DNA of 64,000 nt from Asterella californica (taxonomy: Eukaryota; Streptophyta; Marchantiopsida; Marchantiales; Aytoniaceae). Both the position numbers and the translations under genes were made by a program. Where the stretch lies: NCBI GenBank assembly GCA_036924285.1, contig JAYKYS010000012.1, positions 6,262,001 through 6,326,000 on the forward strand. Direction: 5' to 3'. Shown here in pieces: positions 11,591 to 22,540 of the stretch (the stretch's first letter is position 1; each line of letters starts with the position of its first letter). The notes beneath the pieces are model-generated. The model was not told where the DNA came from and searched no databases. It saw only the letters and a list, made by a program, of their open reading frames with translations.

Positions 11591-11944
11591 CAGAAATTTA
11601 CTTGACCTCTAATACGTTTGAAGGACTTGACACCGCCTCTATTAACTTTGCATTACTTGATCCACCCCTTACTGGCAACAGCAGGTTGAGCAGGTTCCTT
11701 TATGTAAAGACATTATATTAAGATAAATAAGAGTTGATAATCTGTTATAAAGAAATTTTAAATAAAATTTTCATATAAATTCATGGCTTGCGGCTAACAT
11801 GCAGTTTTCATGTTCTGATGACATGACATTTTGACCTAGTGAACCTGCTGTAACAAGTCAAAGGTGTGATCAAGTAACACAAAGTTAAGAAAGATGAGAT
11901 CAAGTCTAGAAAACATATTAGGGGTGGAATCAAGTAAATTTCTG
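11591..11944. mobile_element. MULE-type MITE, copy 1
   Basis: This 354-bp element has perfect 15-bp terminal inverted repeats: CAGAAATTTACTTGA at the left and its reverse complement at the right. The inverted similarity continues inward as subterminal repeats of the type TTGAT(C/T)CACC and TTAACTTTG. The 9-bp flanks CTTTTTGAA (11,582-11,590) and CTTTCTGAA (11,945-11,953) look like a target-site duplication with one mismatch. There is no coding capacity. It belongs to the same family as the elements at 58.9 and 59.4 kb. A target duplication of 9-10 bp is typical of Mutator-like elements. Confidence 0.8.
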
Positions 11945-12031
11945 CTTTCTGAATTCTGACTTACATACTGTATGATGCTTCGCGTATTACTCAAGCTTCA
12001 CTATACGTACATGTTATTGTAAACAAAGGTT

Positions 12032-12180
12032 CAGAAAGTTGCATGATCACCCCCTGGACTGGTTATCGATAATGAAACCAGTTATTTTGCAGAAATTTTC
12101 TTGATCACACCCACAATACATTTGGTGTGCTTGAAGACACCCCTCTTAACTTTGCGTATCTAAATCACACCTTTGACTGA
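12032..12180. mobile_element. MULE-type MITE remnants
   Basis: Two element starts of the same MITE family lie in a row: CAGAAAGTTGCATGATCACC at 12,032 and CAGAAATTTTCTTGATCACA at 12,090. The second is followed by CACCCCTCTTAACTTTGCG, matching the subterminal repeats of copy 1. The text just before 12,090 (GAAACCAGTTATTTTG) also occurs inside the copy at 59.4 kb. That fits one MITE inserted into another, with the right ends lost. Confidence 0.6.
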
Positions 12181-12719
12181 CGAACAACAGTACTGTCGGT
12201 TCTCGGGCCATGTCACCTCACTACAAGGACTGATGTGTCAGCTTTACAAGTCGTTTAGTCTGACGTGCCAGATCCTTTGAGTCGTGAGAAGAGTGAGATA
12301 AGAAGCTGGCAGAGATAAAGCACAGGAAGTAATGTGACTACGAGAAAGAAGCAGTCGGACCCTCAATGGACAACACTGCTTGGATGCGCAGTGTTGTCCA
12401 TCGACGAACGAGGTGAATAGAGCAGCATGACCACAGAGAGTTCTTCTTTTGTAGACTTTTTTCACACAACAGATTATGACACGAGGCTTGAGACGGTTCC
12501 TAATAGATGGTGAGATGCGCAGTGGTTTGAGTTGTTCGCATTCCGTTGGTCTTTTGAGTTATGAAGCTTGCTTCCCGTTGCTTGAAAGCAAGAAGGAACA
12601 TTTCTAGACACATAGACTTCAGTTCTCCTAGTGGTATATCTTCACCTGGAAAGTATTGCGAAGTGGCAGTCTCGACCAAGGCATGGTGATTCCATGTGGC
12701 ATTGATGGATTATAGCACA
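12181..12719. other. Unrecognised stretch with one hairpin
   Basis: No gene is seen. A perfect hairpin has 14-bp arms at 12,366-12,379 and 12,388-12,401 (ATGGACAACACTGC and its complement) around an 8-nt loop. Confidence 0.5.
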
Positions 12720-13380
12720 AAGGATTAGAAAATTGAAGAGTGTCAGATGTTCACGATTTGGTAGTAATGCGATACTTTGATGGGCATGATATCATGCCCA
12801 TGATGAAATTCATCCACTATCGATAGTGGATGAATTTCATCGCAAGAGCGATTTGAAACAAATAGATCTGCTAAATTCAATAGTATTTCATGAGTTTTGG
12901 GAGCTTCAAGTAAGATTGAGCCGTAAAGGTCATGAATGTATCGTATTTTCTGCAAGATGACTTGGGAGAAGGATCTCAAACATGAGACTTGATTGATAGA
13001 CCACGCGTGGAAGATATTAGAATTGACTTTGAGAAGATGACAACGGGAGATATGCCAACCGTTTTGTCCAATGATTGGAAAATTGAAGAGTATCAGACTT
13101 CACATTTTGGTAGGCAGGTGATATTTTGATGGACATGATAGTGGTTGAATTTCATCGCAAGAGCGATTTGAACAAATAGATCTGCTAAATTCGACAGTAT
13201 TTCATGACTTTTGGGAGCTTCAAGTAGGATTGAGCCGTAAAGACCATGAACATACCATATTTTCTGCAAGACGACTTGGGAGAAGGATCTCAAACAGGAG
13301 ACTTGATTGATAGATCACGCATGGAAGATAGTTGAATTGGCTTTGAGAAGATGACAACGGGAGATATGCCAACCGTTTTG
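12720..13380. repeat. Tandem duplication, ~350-bp units
   Basis: Two head-to-tail units lie at about 12,724-13,072 and 13,077-13,385. Both begin AAAATTGAAGAGT.TCAGA and end GAGATATGCCAACCGTTTTG, and they are highly similar throughout. On the minus strand each keeps a degraded frame with YGSILLEAPK and EIL.NLADLFV. The frames are too broken to assign to a family, though a retroelement origin is plausible. Unit 1 carries an extra 34-bp palindromic insertion that unit 2 lacks (see 12,780-12,841). Confidence 0.85.
12780..12841. repeat. Two adjacent perfect palindromes
   Basis: 12,780-12,801 is a 22-bp perfect palindrome centred on ATGATATCAT. It is immediately followed by a 40-bp perfect palindrome (12,802-12,841) centred on CTATCGATAG, with no loop in either. 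The paralogous unit at 13.12-13.15 kb has neither. It reads straight through from GATGGACATGAT to AGTGGTTGAATTTC. Confidence 0.95.
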
Positions 13381-15689
13381 TCTAATCATGCTCAGTATTG
13401 CAAGGACGTGTACATGCAAGCCTTTGAAGAAAATAGTATGCGATTGTAAGAGTAAGGTTGAGTCGACGAGAGAAGAAATCATAGAATAGTGTGTGAAATT
13501 AGCAAGTGCTCAGATAGCTGTAGAGTTTGTAGTGGAGAAGCTTGAACACGTCTGCTTATTGCTTGAATGAATACTCTTATCGCATCATCTGTTGAGAAGA
13601 AACCTGAATGTGACTTTGAGATGTCTACTTCATTTAGCGGAGTCTCACAATGAGCAGTTTTTTCTACTTCCGAGTTGGTAGATCTGGTTTCAAAGCTTTT
13701 GTCAAGTTTGAGAAATACGTCTATGATTATGTTCTCTGTTGTGTGGATTGATTTCAAAGATGAAGCTTTTACAATATCACTCGGAGCTATCTGTCACTAT
13801 ATGTAGAGAGTATGGATCTATTTCACTGACATGGAGGTTGTTCAATTAATGAGCTAGTTTAGGCTGGTGCAAGAAATTGAAGAGCTCAATGAAAAGTACT
13901 ACATGGTCCGGGCGGATGAGCTTTGTGATAGTAAGAAGCTCCTGAGTTTTTGCTACAAACATTACGGATCTATGTGAGGGTGGACGTGTAAGGAGGAAAG
14001 CTATGTTAGGTCTTTGTTTGCTCTCTAATGAAGGAATAGCTCCGAGGATGGAAAAATTCCCTAACTTCATTAGGTGACTTCACTATCAACACTAGAAAAA
14101 TGCATGCAAAGATCGAGATCGAGATCCATGTGGAGAGCTTCATTTTTGAAGTTGGACCTTGCAAGATGTGAAAACTGACTATCTTACCAAGCCAGGTCAT
14201 ATTCAATACGTATAGTAATGCACACATGAATAAATCCAAAATATCATTGTGATTGCATAATGGAAGGATTGACAACAACGAGTCCGTAAACATTTTATTT
14301 AACTATGCAATATAATGTATGCAACAGCGTTTAGCGACGTTAAAGAATATCACCTTGGAGACTATAAATGACAAGCTCTAGAAAATTATAAGCTTCTACT
14401 CCGAGAAGTTTAAACGACCTTGGAAGAAATTGGACACCCGAGCCCAATCAAAACTGAAAACTCATTTTACTCGCGTTCAACTTTGACTGGATTGCCATCT
14501 GCATAGAAGTAACAAGTGCCAATTGTTGAGTCAATCACAACAACACTACAAAGAGCAAAGGGAAGTTCGAAGGAACAGTGAACTTTAATTTGAGCTATGA
14601 CTAGTGGAAAATATGGTTCATACTAACCAATGATTTTGATGACTTCGTTGAGTGAAGCAAGGTGAAGCTCTTACAATGCATACACATGCACACACATGCG
14701 AAAGATTGGTTCTAGAAACTATGCTGGTAAATATACAAGGAGCAACTAATGGGTTAACTGCACTTATCTCACATGTTTCCCATCACGATCTTCTTTGGAA
14801 GAGTTGATGTCAGCTGGGATTATGACCTCTATCCCGTCGGCTAGTATCGAGGTTACCTGAATTCTGCCTCGAACCTTCTATTGTTAATAGTGACAATAGG
14901 CTAGTTTGGAGCCTTGTTATCTATCCTAGGACAAGTTTGTCTATTGTGATTTGTTTATCTACACATACTATTTTTTCTTTGTTGAGTAGATTGAGACAAC
15001 TGATCATGAGTATTCATATAAATTGGTTGTAGTATTCTTCTTCTCCTCCGTGATGCATTAATCTCTGCAGAAAAATGAGAAATCTGTACTTCATCCACCT
15101 CAAACCGAATTTCCACTATACCTTCTGGTCTTGCATTAACGGTCACATCTTGATGCATTGTCGAGATTGGGGTACTATCATTCTCATTATCCCTGAAGGT
15201 TGAGAACACTGAGTGTTATTATCTATTCTCACCACTCTATGTCAACCTCTCCGTTTGGCAACTAGTGGAGATCGCATGTCCAAAGACGTTCAATGTCATC
15301 AATTCCAATTGTAGGTAAACTGCGGTGGCCGCAGATGGAAAATACAGACGAAGTGTACCATATGTAGATAACTCTGGTAATAGAGTTCTCACTAACCTCC
15401 CTGTCAAAAGCTATAACGTGACCGCATGGTCATCCTATTTCTTGGTATTAGAGATATGTGCATGTCTTTTTATCGTTTGAGACATGCTTCACAACATGCG
15501 CGAGACCAGTAGTTGACAATGAACTATGGCCTCGCTTGCGAAAGAGATTTGACAAGGAACCCGTTCAGCAGTAACGTAATACCATAGGTCCAACATGGAT
15601 CATGCGATACAACCGATCCGTATTTGAAACAGTCCTGAAGCTAACATTAAGTTACAATAGAGTAATGTAGCAACCACATTCTCAGCTAT
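13381..15689. other. Unrecognised stretch
   Basis: Short open frames are present (13,479-13,757 minus, 14,006-14,293 minus, 14,955-15,209 minus). None has a domain I recognise. Codon-like openness near 13.4-14.1 kb on both strands suggests old transposon coding DNA, but I cannot assign it. Confidence 0.35.
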
Positions 15690-16323
15690 CACAAACACTC
15701 TGCACAAGTTCTAGTGCTATGATGGTCCGCTCTTCGTCCTCCTTCTGCGACATTGATTCTTCGGGTAAGCTTTGTCATCTGACTCATGGTGTCTCTGCTG
15801 ATCGCTCGCGTGACTGCCCTCCGGATTCTCGTGCTTCTCCTTCCAATTCGCCTCGATGTTGCTACGATCTCTTCGCTTGTGCTTCGATCGCTCACTCTTG
15901 TGACCTCGCTCCTGATTTTTGTCCTCGCGCTTCTGACTCTCACTCTATCTCCCGCTCGTGAAATGCTTCTCCCTGTGATGCCGAGACTTATCCCGTGAAT
16001 TCATCCATTCTGCTCTCGTCTTGGTGGTCCTCCTCATCACAAAGTTCATCTTCTCCTCGTTCTTGTCCCGTCAGGTGTACTCACAATCCTCCTTCGTGTG
16101 TTTAATTTCCGCATTCGGTCTCTCCCTCTGTTGTCTTTTCGCTTGGTTATTGCTATCCTTCTTTCCTTTCCGTTCTTGCATCATTCACTTCTCATGGTGA
16201 AGAATCCTCGGTTTCTCCCACCTCCCTACGTCTCGGATTTGCACTATCTTGTCCCGTCATCGCGTTCCTGGCGTTGATCTCCTGACTCGAGTTATCACCC
16301 TGCCGGTTCTCCAGGTTCCTTCT

Positions 16324-19300
16324 TCAACTTTCACGGATGACTTCAATTTGGACTTGGAAAAGGGCAGTGTTGAATCTTTGTCTGACTCTCTCTATGTCCG
16401 CCTTGGCCGCTATCAATTTTGTCTTCCCCTTCTCGGACAGGTTCCTCAGTTCCGTCATCGTCTCGATCGTGGTGATCACATTCTGGAGGATCATCTGTAT
16501 CGGTACATCTTTAACTCTCTTATGGAATACCGCCTCATTCCTCTCCTTCCAGATGGTATGTAGTATTTCCATCGTTCCGATCTGTTTGGCTATTTGCCCT
16601 TGCTTGAGTGCATCGTCAATTATCGCCATTAACGAATCTGGTTGCGTTGTCTGCAGTACTGCCTCTCCCGCAAGGAGGAACCATTGTTCCCACTTCAATT
16701 TCGCATGCACGCAGTGCCAGAAGTAGTGTGTGAAGCTTTCAATTCCTTCTTCGCATCTGTTACATCTCCCACGTCCTTTTCTCATTTTCATCATCCTAGC
16801 CTCGGTTGGAACGCCTTGTTGCAGCATTTTCCAAAGCCAGAACTTGTCTTTCTGGGGGATACCCGCCTTCCACACTTTCTTCCATCTACGCCCCCACACT
16901 TTCTCTATGTCTTCTCTCTCCCATTTCAGGTTAAGACGAGTATTGTTTGTTGCTTCCTCTATAAGTATCCTTCTCAATCCTTCATCTTTAGTTCCCAGTT
17001 ATAGGACTTTATTCTGCCTGTGTCCCAGTTCCATCCTCTTCCTTCTTGTAGCGGTTTGCTCCCTTGAGTTATCACCAGTCCTTCAACCCATTGCTTCGCT
17101 ATTGTCTCGTTCTCTTGGTGGAAGTTCCATCTTCCTGTTGTATTTTTTTGCCAGGTCTGAAAATCACCAATTTTCTCCTTATGGTGAAGTTTCGTCAACC
17201 GCCTGATCTCCTTGGCTTCTTCTCCGCTTATTTCTCCTTCTCCTTTTGCTAGGCACGTTATCTGCAGGACCGATTTGTTGTAGTCCACAATCTCTTTAGT
17301 AAAGTCCATATGGAGCTCAATTCGCACCATATGTTTCGCAGGGTATTATACGTCTGCGCTCTCGGCACCTTGGCTGGAACTGTGATAAGCCAACTCTCTT
17401 GTGGGCTCCAGGTTTTTCTCTCTCTCTTCCATCTACCTGTCTTTACGTTCCCTCTTGTCATTTGCTCCGCTATCTTGATCCAATCTTCCTCCTTACTCTG
17501 TATGAATCTCACTCAGTGTCTGGCTTTCAGGGCTTTCTGTTGAAGATCGAAGGCGATCAGCCCTACTCCTCCTTCTTGTTTCTTCTTCTTGAACTCCTCC
17601 CATGCTATCATCGGTATTTTGTTTTGTCCTTCTCTGTTCCTTCCCCAGATGAAACTTCTACAAAGCCTCTCCATCGCTTCTGTGGTTGCTTTTCGGAATG
17701 TGAGACATGTAAGAATGTGTGTTGGGATCGACCTCAGTACGTGTTTTACCACCACCACCTTCCCAGCCATCGGTAACAACCTATATATCCAATTGCTCAT
17801 TGCTTAACACATATTGCGCTTGATCCTCCTCCGTCACTTTCCAACCAATCGGGTACCCTAAGTATCTTATTATTTCTCTCTCCTTCGCCACGTGATAGCC
17901 TATCTGCTCCATCCAATCCGGTATGTTATCCATCGCTATTGGTATAATGGTTGATTTCGCCACATTCAGCTTTGCCCCCGAGATTTGCTCATATTCTGCA
18001 ATTACTTCCTGCAGGTTTTTGAAGTTCTTCTGCGATGCTTCTAAACTTATTCCGGTGTCTTCCGTAAATAATTGGTGTAGCACCGTTGTCTTCTCCTCGT
18101 TCCGAAGTTGTATCCCGCTGATTTTTCCTTCATGTTCGGCTTCGTCCAACAGACACATTAACGGTTGGGTGGCAAGAGCAAAGAGTAACGGGGCTAAGGG
18201 GCAGCCTTGTCTCACCCCTCTTTGGAGTTCGATGTCCTGCGTGAACTGACCGTTGACATGCATCTTCGAGATCGCCCCTTCCACTAACCCTTTTGTCAGC
18301 TGTATAAACTGTCTATCGATGTGCATAGCTTCCATTGTTTCTCATAGGTACGTATGGTTCACTCTATGATATGCCTTCTCGAAGTCGAGTTTTACAAACA
18401 TAGACGGTACGTTGATACTTTCTGCCCACTCTTTTTCCAGGCTGAAAGCAAGTAGGTTGTCAGCGACATACCTTCCTTTGATGAAACCCTTTTGCCGCCT
18501 GTCCATCAGGGAAGTTATCACCTCCTTCATTCTATTCTCGAGCACCTTACCGAGAATTTTGTATGTCGTGCAGAGCATGGAGATTGGTCTCCAGTTTTTC
18601 AGTGCTATTTGTTCTCCTTCTTTTGGTATCAGTTTAATAACACCTTGTGTCATCTTCCAGGTAAGCTTCTGGTCCTCCCAGAATCTGAGTATTAGTAACA
18701 TGAAGTCCTCCTCCATCACCGGCCATAGGGCTTTGATCGTCTCGCTGGTCATGCCATCCAGCCTTGGAGTCTTGTCATCCTTGAGGTTGTTAACGATTTC
18801 TCTCATCTCCTCCGTTGTTGGCAAACATCTTAGTCTTCTGTTCTCCTCTTCGCTTGCTTTGTTTCTTATTAGAGATAGTACTTGTCTTCTTCTTGCTTCC
18901 TCTCCTTCAACCGCTTCGTCCTTCGTGAACAGTTGTTGGTAGAAACGATGAATCTCTTCCATTATTGCCTTCTCCTCTACTAACACCTCTCCTTCTTGTG
19001 TTTGTAGCGCGTTGATCGACTCCTTCACCCGTCTCATCTTCGTTATGACAAAGAAAAAACACGAAGGAGCTTCCCCTTCCTGGATCCACCTCATTTTGCT
19101 AAGTCTCCTCCAGTGTGTTGTCTTCTCCGCTTCCAGAGTTTTAAGTTCTAGCTCTAACCTCGTTAGCTCTTCATCGGCAACATTGCTTCTATTCCTTGCT
19201 AGATGTTCTCTCCTGTTTTCCAGCTGCTCTAAACGTTACATTTTCTGTTTTCGCTTCATCCTTATCTTCTGGTCTCCTTCCTTTAGTGCCGCCTTCGTCC

Positions 19301-20188
19301 GTGTCCACTTCCTTTCCCACTCTTTCCTAGGATCAGCTTCTTTCCTTCCCATATCTTGCCACGCTCGCTTGCTGTTCTCCATGATTTCTTGTGACTTGAT
19401 GCAATCCGTAGGAACTTTGAAGTATGTTCCCTTTCTCATCTGTTGTGTTGTCTTCTTTGCGCAGGTTATCCACACTGGTATGTGATCCGGTAGTAGCTGT
19501 TTCTCATCGTGAAGAATAATCGGCTTCTCCGGTAGCCAGTCTCCGTTGTTAGAGAAGTATATTCTATCCAGCTGCGATTGGCCTAGCCTCTGCTCTACTT
19601 TTTTTGCCTTGTGAAGTGTGGACCTTTCCGTTGTGTAGCTATCATTAAGCCGTCCTCTAGATCTAGTTAGAATTTTAGGCTTTGCCATCTCCTCCTCTCA
19701 GATCCATGCTGCACTGCTGTTCTTCCGATGCTGTCCTCCGGTGTCTCTACTGAGTTCCAATCGCCTCCTACTATCCATTCTGTTTCTTCCATGAATCGGC
19801 TCATCCACTCCCATAGCCTTATCCTTCCCGTTCTGTCGTTTGGTCCGTACACCGATGCTGCATGTATTGACCCTTCATTCGTTCTGATCCTAGCCCATGC
19901 AAATGTGCCATCTCTTTTTACGCCTCCTTCTTCTACTACCCACTTGTCATTAATGATCAGTGCTGCTCCTGCTTTCCCATCCCTTGTGAAGTCTACAATT
20001 ATATTCTCCAACTTCGCTATTTGTTGTAAGTTAAAGAAGGTTTTCTCTTCTCGTACCTTCAGTTCTTGCAACATCAGAACATCAGGCTGTCCCTCTCTGT
20101 CTGCCATCCATCTTTTGATACGTCTCATGCTATTTGGGTTTCCCAACCCGCGTACATTCCATGTGGCAACCTTGATTTCTTGTCTCAT
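16324..20188 (-). pseudogene. LINE ORF2: APE endonuclease, RT, Cys/His tail
   Basis: ORF2 starts at 20,188 with MRQEIKVATWNVRGLGNP. The APE endonuclease shows WNVRGLG, LQELK, SVYGPNDR, GGDWNSV and a PDHIPV block in place of SDH. RT follows (19.1-17.8 kb): DDKTPRLDGMT, KLIPKEGE, NWRPISML, motif A MFVKLDFEKAYHRV, motif B RGVRQGCPLAPLL, and motif C reading LFTEDTG where FADD is usual, so one catalytic Asp is Glu. A Cys/His block (RCNRCEEGIESFTHYFWHC) lies near 16.75 kb, as in zf-RVT tails. Frameshifts lie near 19,690, 17,795, 17,310 and 16,976. In-frame TGA stops lie at about 18,342 and 17,513. The family nicks DNA and primes reverse transcription at the nick. This copy is dead. Confidence 0.85.
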
Positions 20189-22293
20189 CTATTAGTACTT
20201 GTTGTCCTGTTCTTCACTCCTTGGTTTGACTCACCTGTTCCTGCATTACTGCCCCGTGCTCTGGCCATTTGTCTTGATTGTGCTATCGTGCCCTTCATTC
20301 TCCCCTCTTGTTCTTTTTTCTTTTGCATCTCCACTGCGTACTCATGAGCAGTCATGAATTCTCCTGTTTCTCCAAGCTCCATACCCTCCTCGTTTTGTCT
20401 TCTTTCTACTGTAGTGTCCTTGTCATGAACCAGTTGAGTCAATGTTTCCATCGTCTCAGTGTTGGCCCCTTCGGTTCTGGTCCTTGCTTCTAGGTCCTTT
20501 TCTCTTTTCCTTGATTCACACCGTTCCTCGCTTTCTCCTGTTCTTGTTTCTTGACTCTTTGCTGGCTCTCCTCGGCTTCCTTCATGACTCGTTGTTTGCA
20601 CTCCTTAGTGCGAGTCCGTCCCTTGCTCCTGTTCTTTCAGGTTAACCAGCGTCTCGTATTTGTTTGATACTGGTGGTCCCCGTGATATTGATGCCTCCCC
20701 TGCCTTAGTGTAGTTTTTCTTCACTGCTACTAATGTATAGCCCTCCCCGTCTGTTTTCTCTCTTGCTGCATTCACGTTTCTCTGTGTGTTCCCCTCCTCT
20801 TGTCTCCTTTGTTCTTGTGCGGCTTTCCGACTTGGGCAGTGACGGACCAGGTGACCTCGTTGATGACAATGGAAGCACACATCTGGTAGGTTCTTGTACG
20901 TCACTTTCTGTCTGTAGATTTCCAGCTCATCATCATCCTCCACCTCGACTTCCACATATTCTGTTAGGTCCTGATCTAGGTCTAGAAGCACGCATCCCTT
21001 TACGCAGTGAAATTGGCATTCTTTCAGCTCATTTGTCATGTATAGCACCTCTCCTAAGCTTGCTAACATGTCTTCTCTCAGATATTCGTAACCTGTGTTA
21101 ATTCTTGTCAGCTCGACCCACACAGACGCTCTCCTGGTTCTAAGGTTTGATGGGTCGAAGGAGGGTTCCCATGGGAAGGCGAACACCATCCTTGTGCCCA
21201 TACAGAGAGGTGAGACAACCAGAATTCTATCTCTTTGTTCTTTCTCCGCTACCTGTATAAGGAAGCAGTTTCTTCCAAGTACCCTCAGTCTTTCCACAAA
21301 GATCTCCATTTGTTGCGTCAAAATGATCTCAGCCCACTCTAGTACCATGTCTCTAGATGGTGTGATGTCGGCTGTATACAGTACAAACGCTGTGCGTTCC
21401 AACATTGTCATTCTGTTCAGAAGGAGTCGTTTGGTGGTTGTGATTCTTGTCGTCCTCTGCCCTTCTTTTGGGGGTTCTTTTTCTTTTAACTCTTTGAGTG
21501 CAGCTATCAGATTTTCTCGCGTGGATTCTGAAATTGCATGGTCCTCATACACCTCTGGGTAAGTCTTTTTTCTCATCTCTCCATTGCGACGGAAGCGCAC
21601 CTTATTTCTATCGATCGATACTTGTGAGCCGGCTATCTCAGCCCAATTTTGATCCGGTAAAGTATGGTCTCCTTTTCCCACCGTTCTCCGTGCTCCTTCC
21701 TTCACTGTATTGATTCTTCCTATTTCTTCTCCTCTGTTGCCGTTGCCTCCTCCAGTCGTCGGTAATGGTTGCCCCGTACTGTGCAGCGTATCAGGTGGTG
21801 ACTTCCGTGGAACTGATGTTTGTGGCACGGTGTTGCTGTCCCTCTTCCTCAGGATTCCTCCCTCATATGGGATAATCCTCCCCGGCTGCGGTCTCGTTTC
21901 TCCTGTCCTACCGAACTTTGGAGTGAGCCCGGTGCTCCTTTGTGTGCTGCCTCCCATCGTGCCCGTTCTTGCTGCTATCTTGCTTCCTAGTACTTCCAGC
22001 TCCGACATTGCGCCTTCTTTCGCTTTCTTGTGTGGTGGCAGTGGTGGTGAATGTACTGTCACCTCTGCCTTCCTATTAAGTTGCTGTGCAATACCTTGCA
22101 GCGGTTTTTGCTGGCTGATTAGTCTTCTGTCAGCTCCTACTGTATCACTCTGAGTCCCACTTTGCACTTTGTTGGCCTTCGCAGTAAAGATAAATTCACC
22201 GTGCTCCTTGTCATTTATCTTCTGCTTTTCTGGTTGCTTCTTCTCTTGTGTCTTTACGCTGGGCTCTATATGCATGACTGTTCTACCTCGCAC
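20185..22293 (-). pseudogene. LINE ORF1: DUF4283-like RNA-binding protein, CCHC
   Basis: The first 562 codons are open. They hold a low-complexity charged N-terminal half, a DUF4283-like core (about residues 280-440, including FVERLRVLGRNCFLIQVAE and RTRRASVWVELTRINTGYEY), and a zinc knuckle CFHCHQRGHLVRHCP (C-x2-C-x4-H-x4-C) near residue 475. A TAA at 20,605-20,607 interrupts the frame. The same frame then continues as a Glu/Lys/Arg-rich tail to TGA at 20,185-20,187. That TGA overlaps the ORF2 start as ATGA, which suggests ORF2 was translated by termination-reinitiation. Without the internal TAA, ORF1 would be about 700 codons. In L1-like elements ORF1p coats the element RNA. Confidence 0.83.
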
Positions 22294-22358
22294 AACTACT
22301 GATTCTCTTCTGACGATTGCTACTCTTCACACACTTCCTGATGCTCCCTACCTCACAC

Positions 22359-22385
22359 GCTATGGCCCGCCATGGCGGCCATAGC
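22359..22385. repeat. GC-rich near-palindrome in LINE leader
   Basis: GCTATGGCC, an extra C, then GCCATGGCGGCCATAGC form a 27-bp palindrome with a single-base bulge. It sits about 65 bp upstream of the ORF1 start, inside the LINE 5' leader. It could fold in the element RNA, but that role is inference. Confidence 0.75.
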
Positions 22386-22540
22386 CTGCAAATGTCAAGC
22401 TCGTGCCCTCCCTCGGCCCCGTCCTGTTTCTTTCCGTCTGCGTGCTGGCGCTCTCTCCGCTCACTGAAACTCTCTCTTGAACTCTCTAGTTATGCCATTG
22501 TCTACCTCTCTTTGTCTAGACTCATACTAACATAGTTACC

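Larger units (their letters stand above)
15690..22540 (-). mobile_element. L1-like LINE, nearly full length, inactive
   Basis: A non-LTR retrotransposon on the minus strand with the standard plant L1 order: a purine-rich 5' leader (about 22,540-22,294), ORF1 with DUF4283-like and CCHC regions, ORF2 with APE endonuclease, RT and a C-terminal cysteine/histidine region, then about 630 bp of purine-rich 3' region down to roughly 15,690. That 3' region keeps one Arg/Ser-rich frame at 15,689-15,943. The outer borders are estimates. I see no clear poly-A tail (poly-T on plus) or target-site duplication. Internal stops and frameshifts show it cannot move now. Its base composition differs clearly from the AT-rich flanks. 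Confidence 0.85.

Noticed and set aside
16642..22153. Many long plus-strand frames opposite the LINE (for example 16,730-17,206, 18,412-18,942, 21,710-22,153)
   Set aside because: They are antisense shadows of the LINE ORFs. The minus-strand text carries all recognised motifs.
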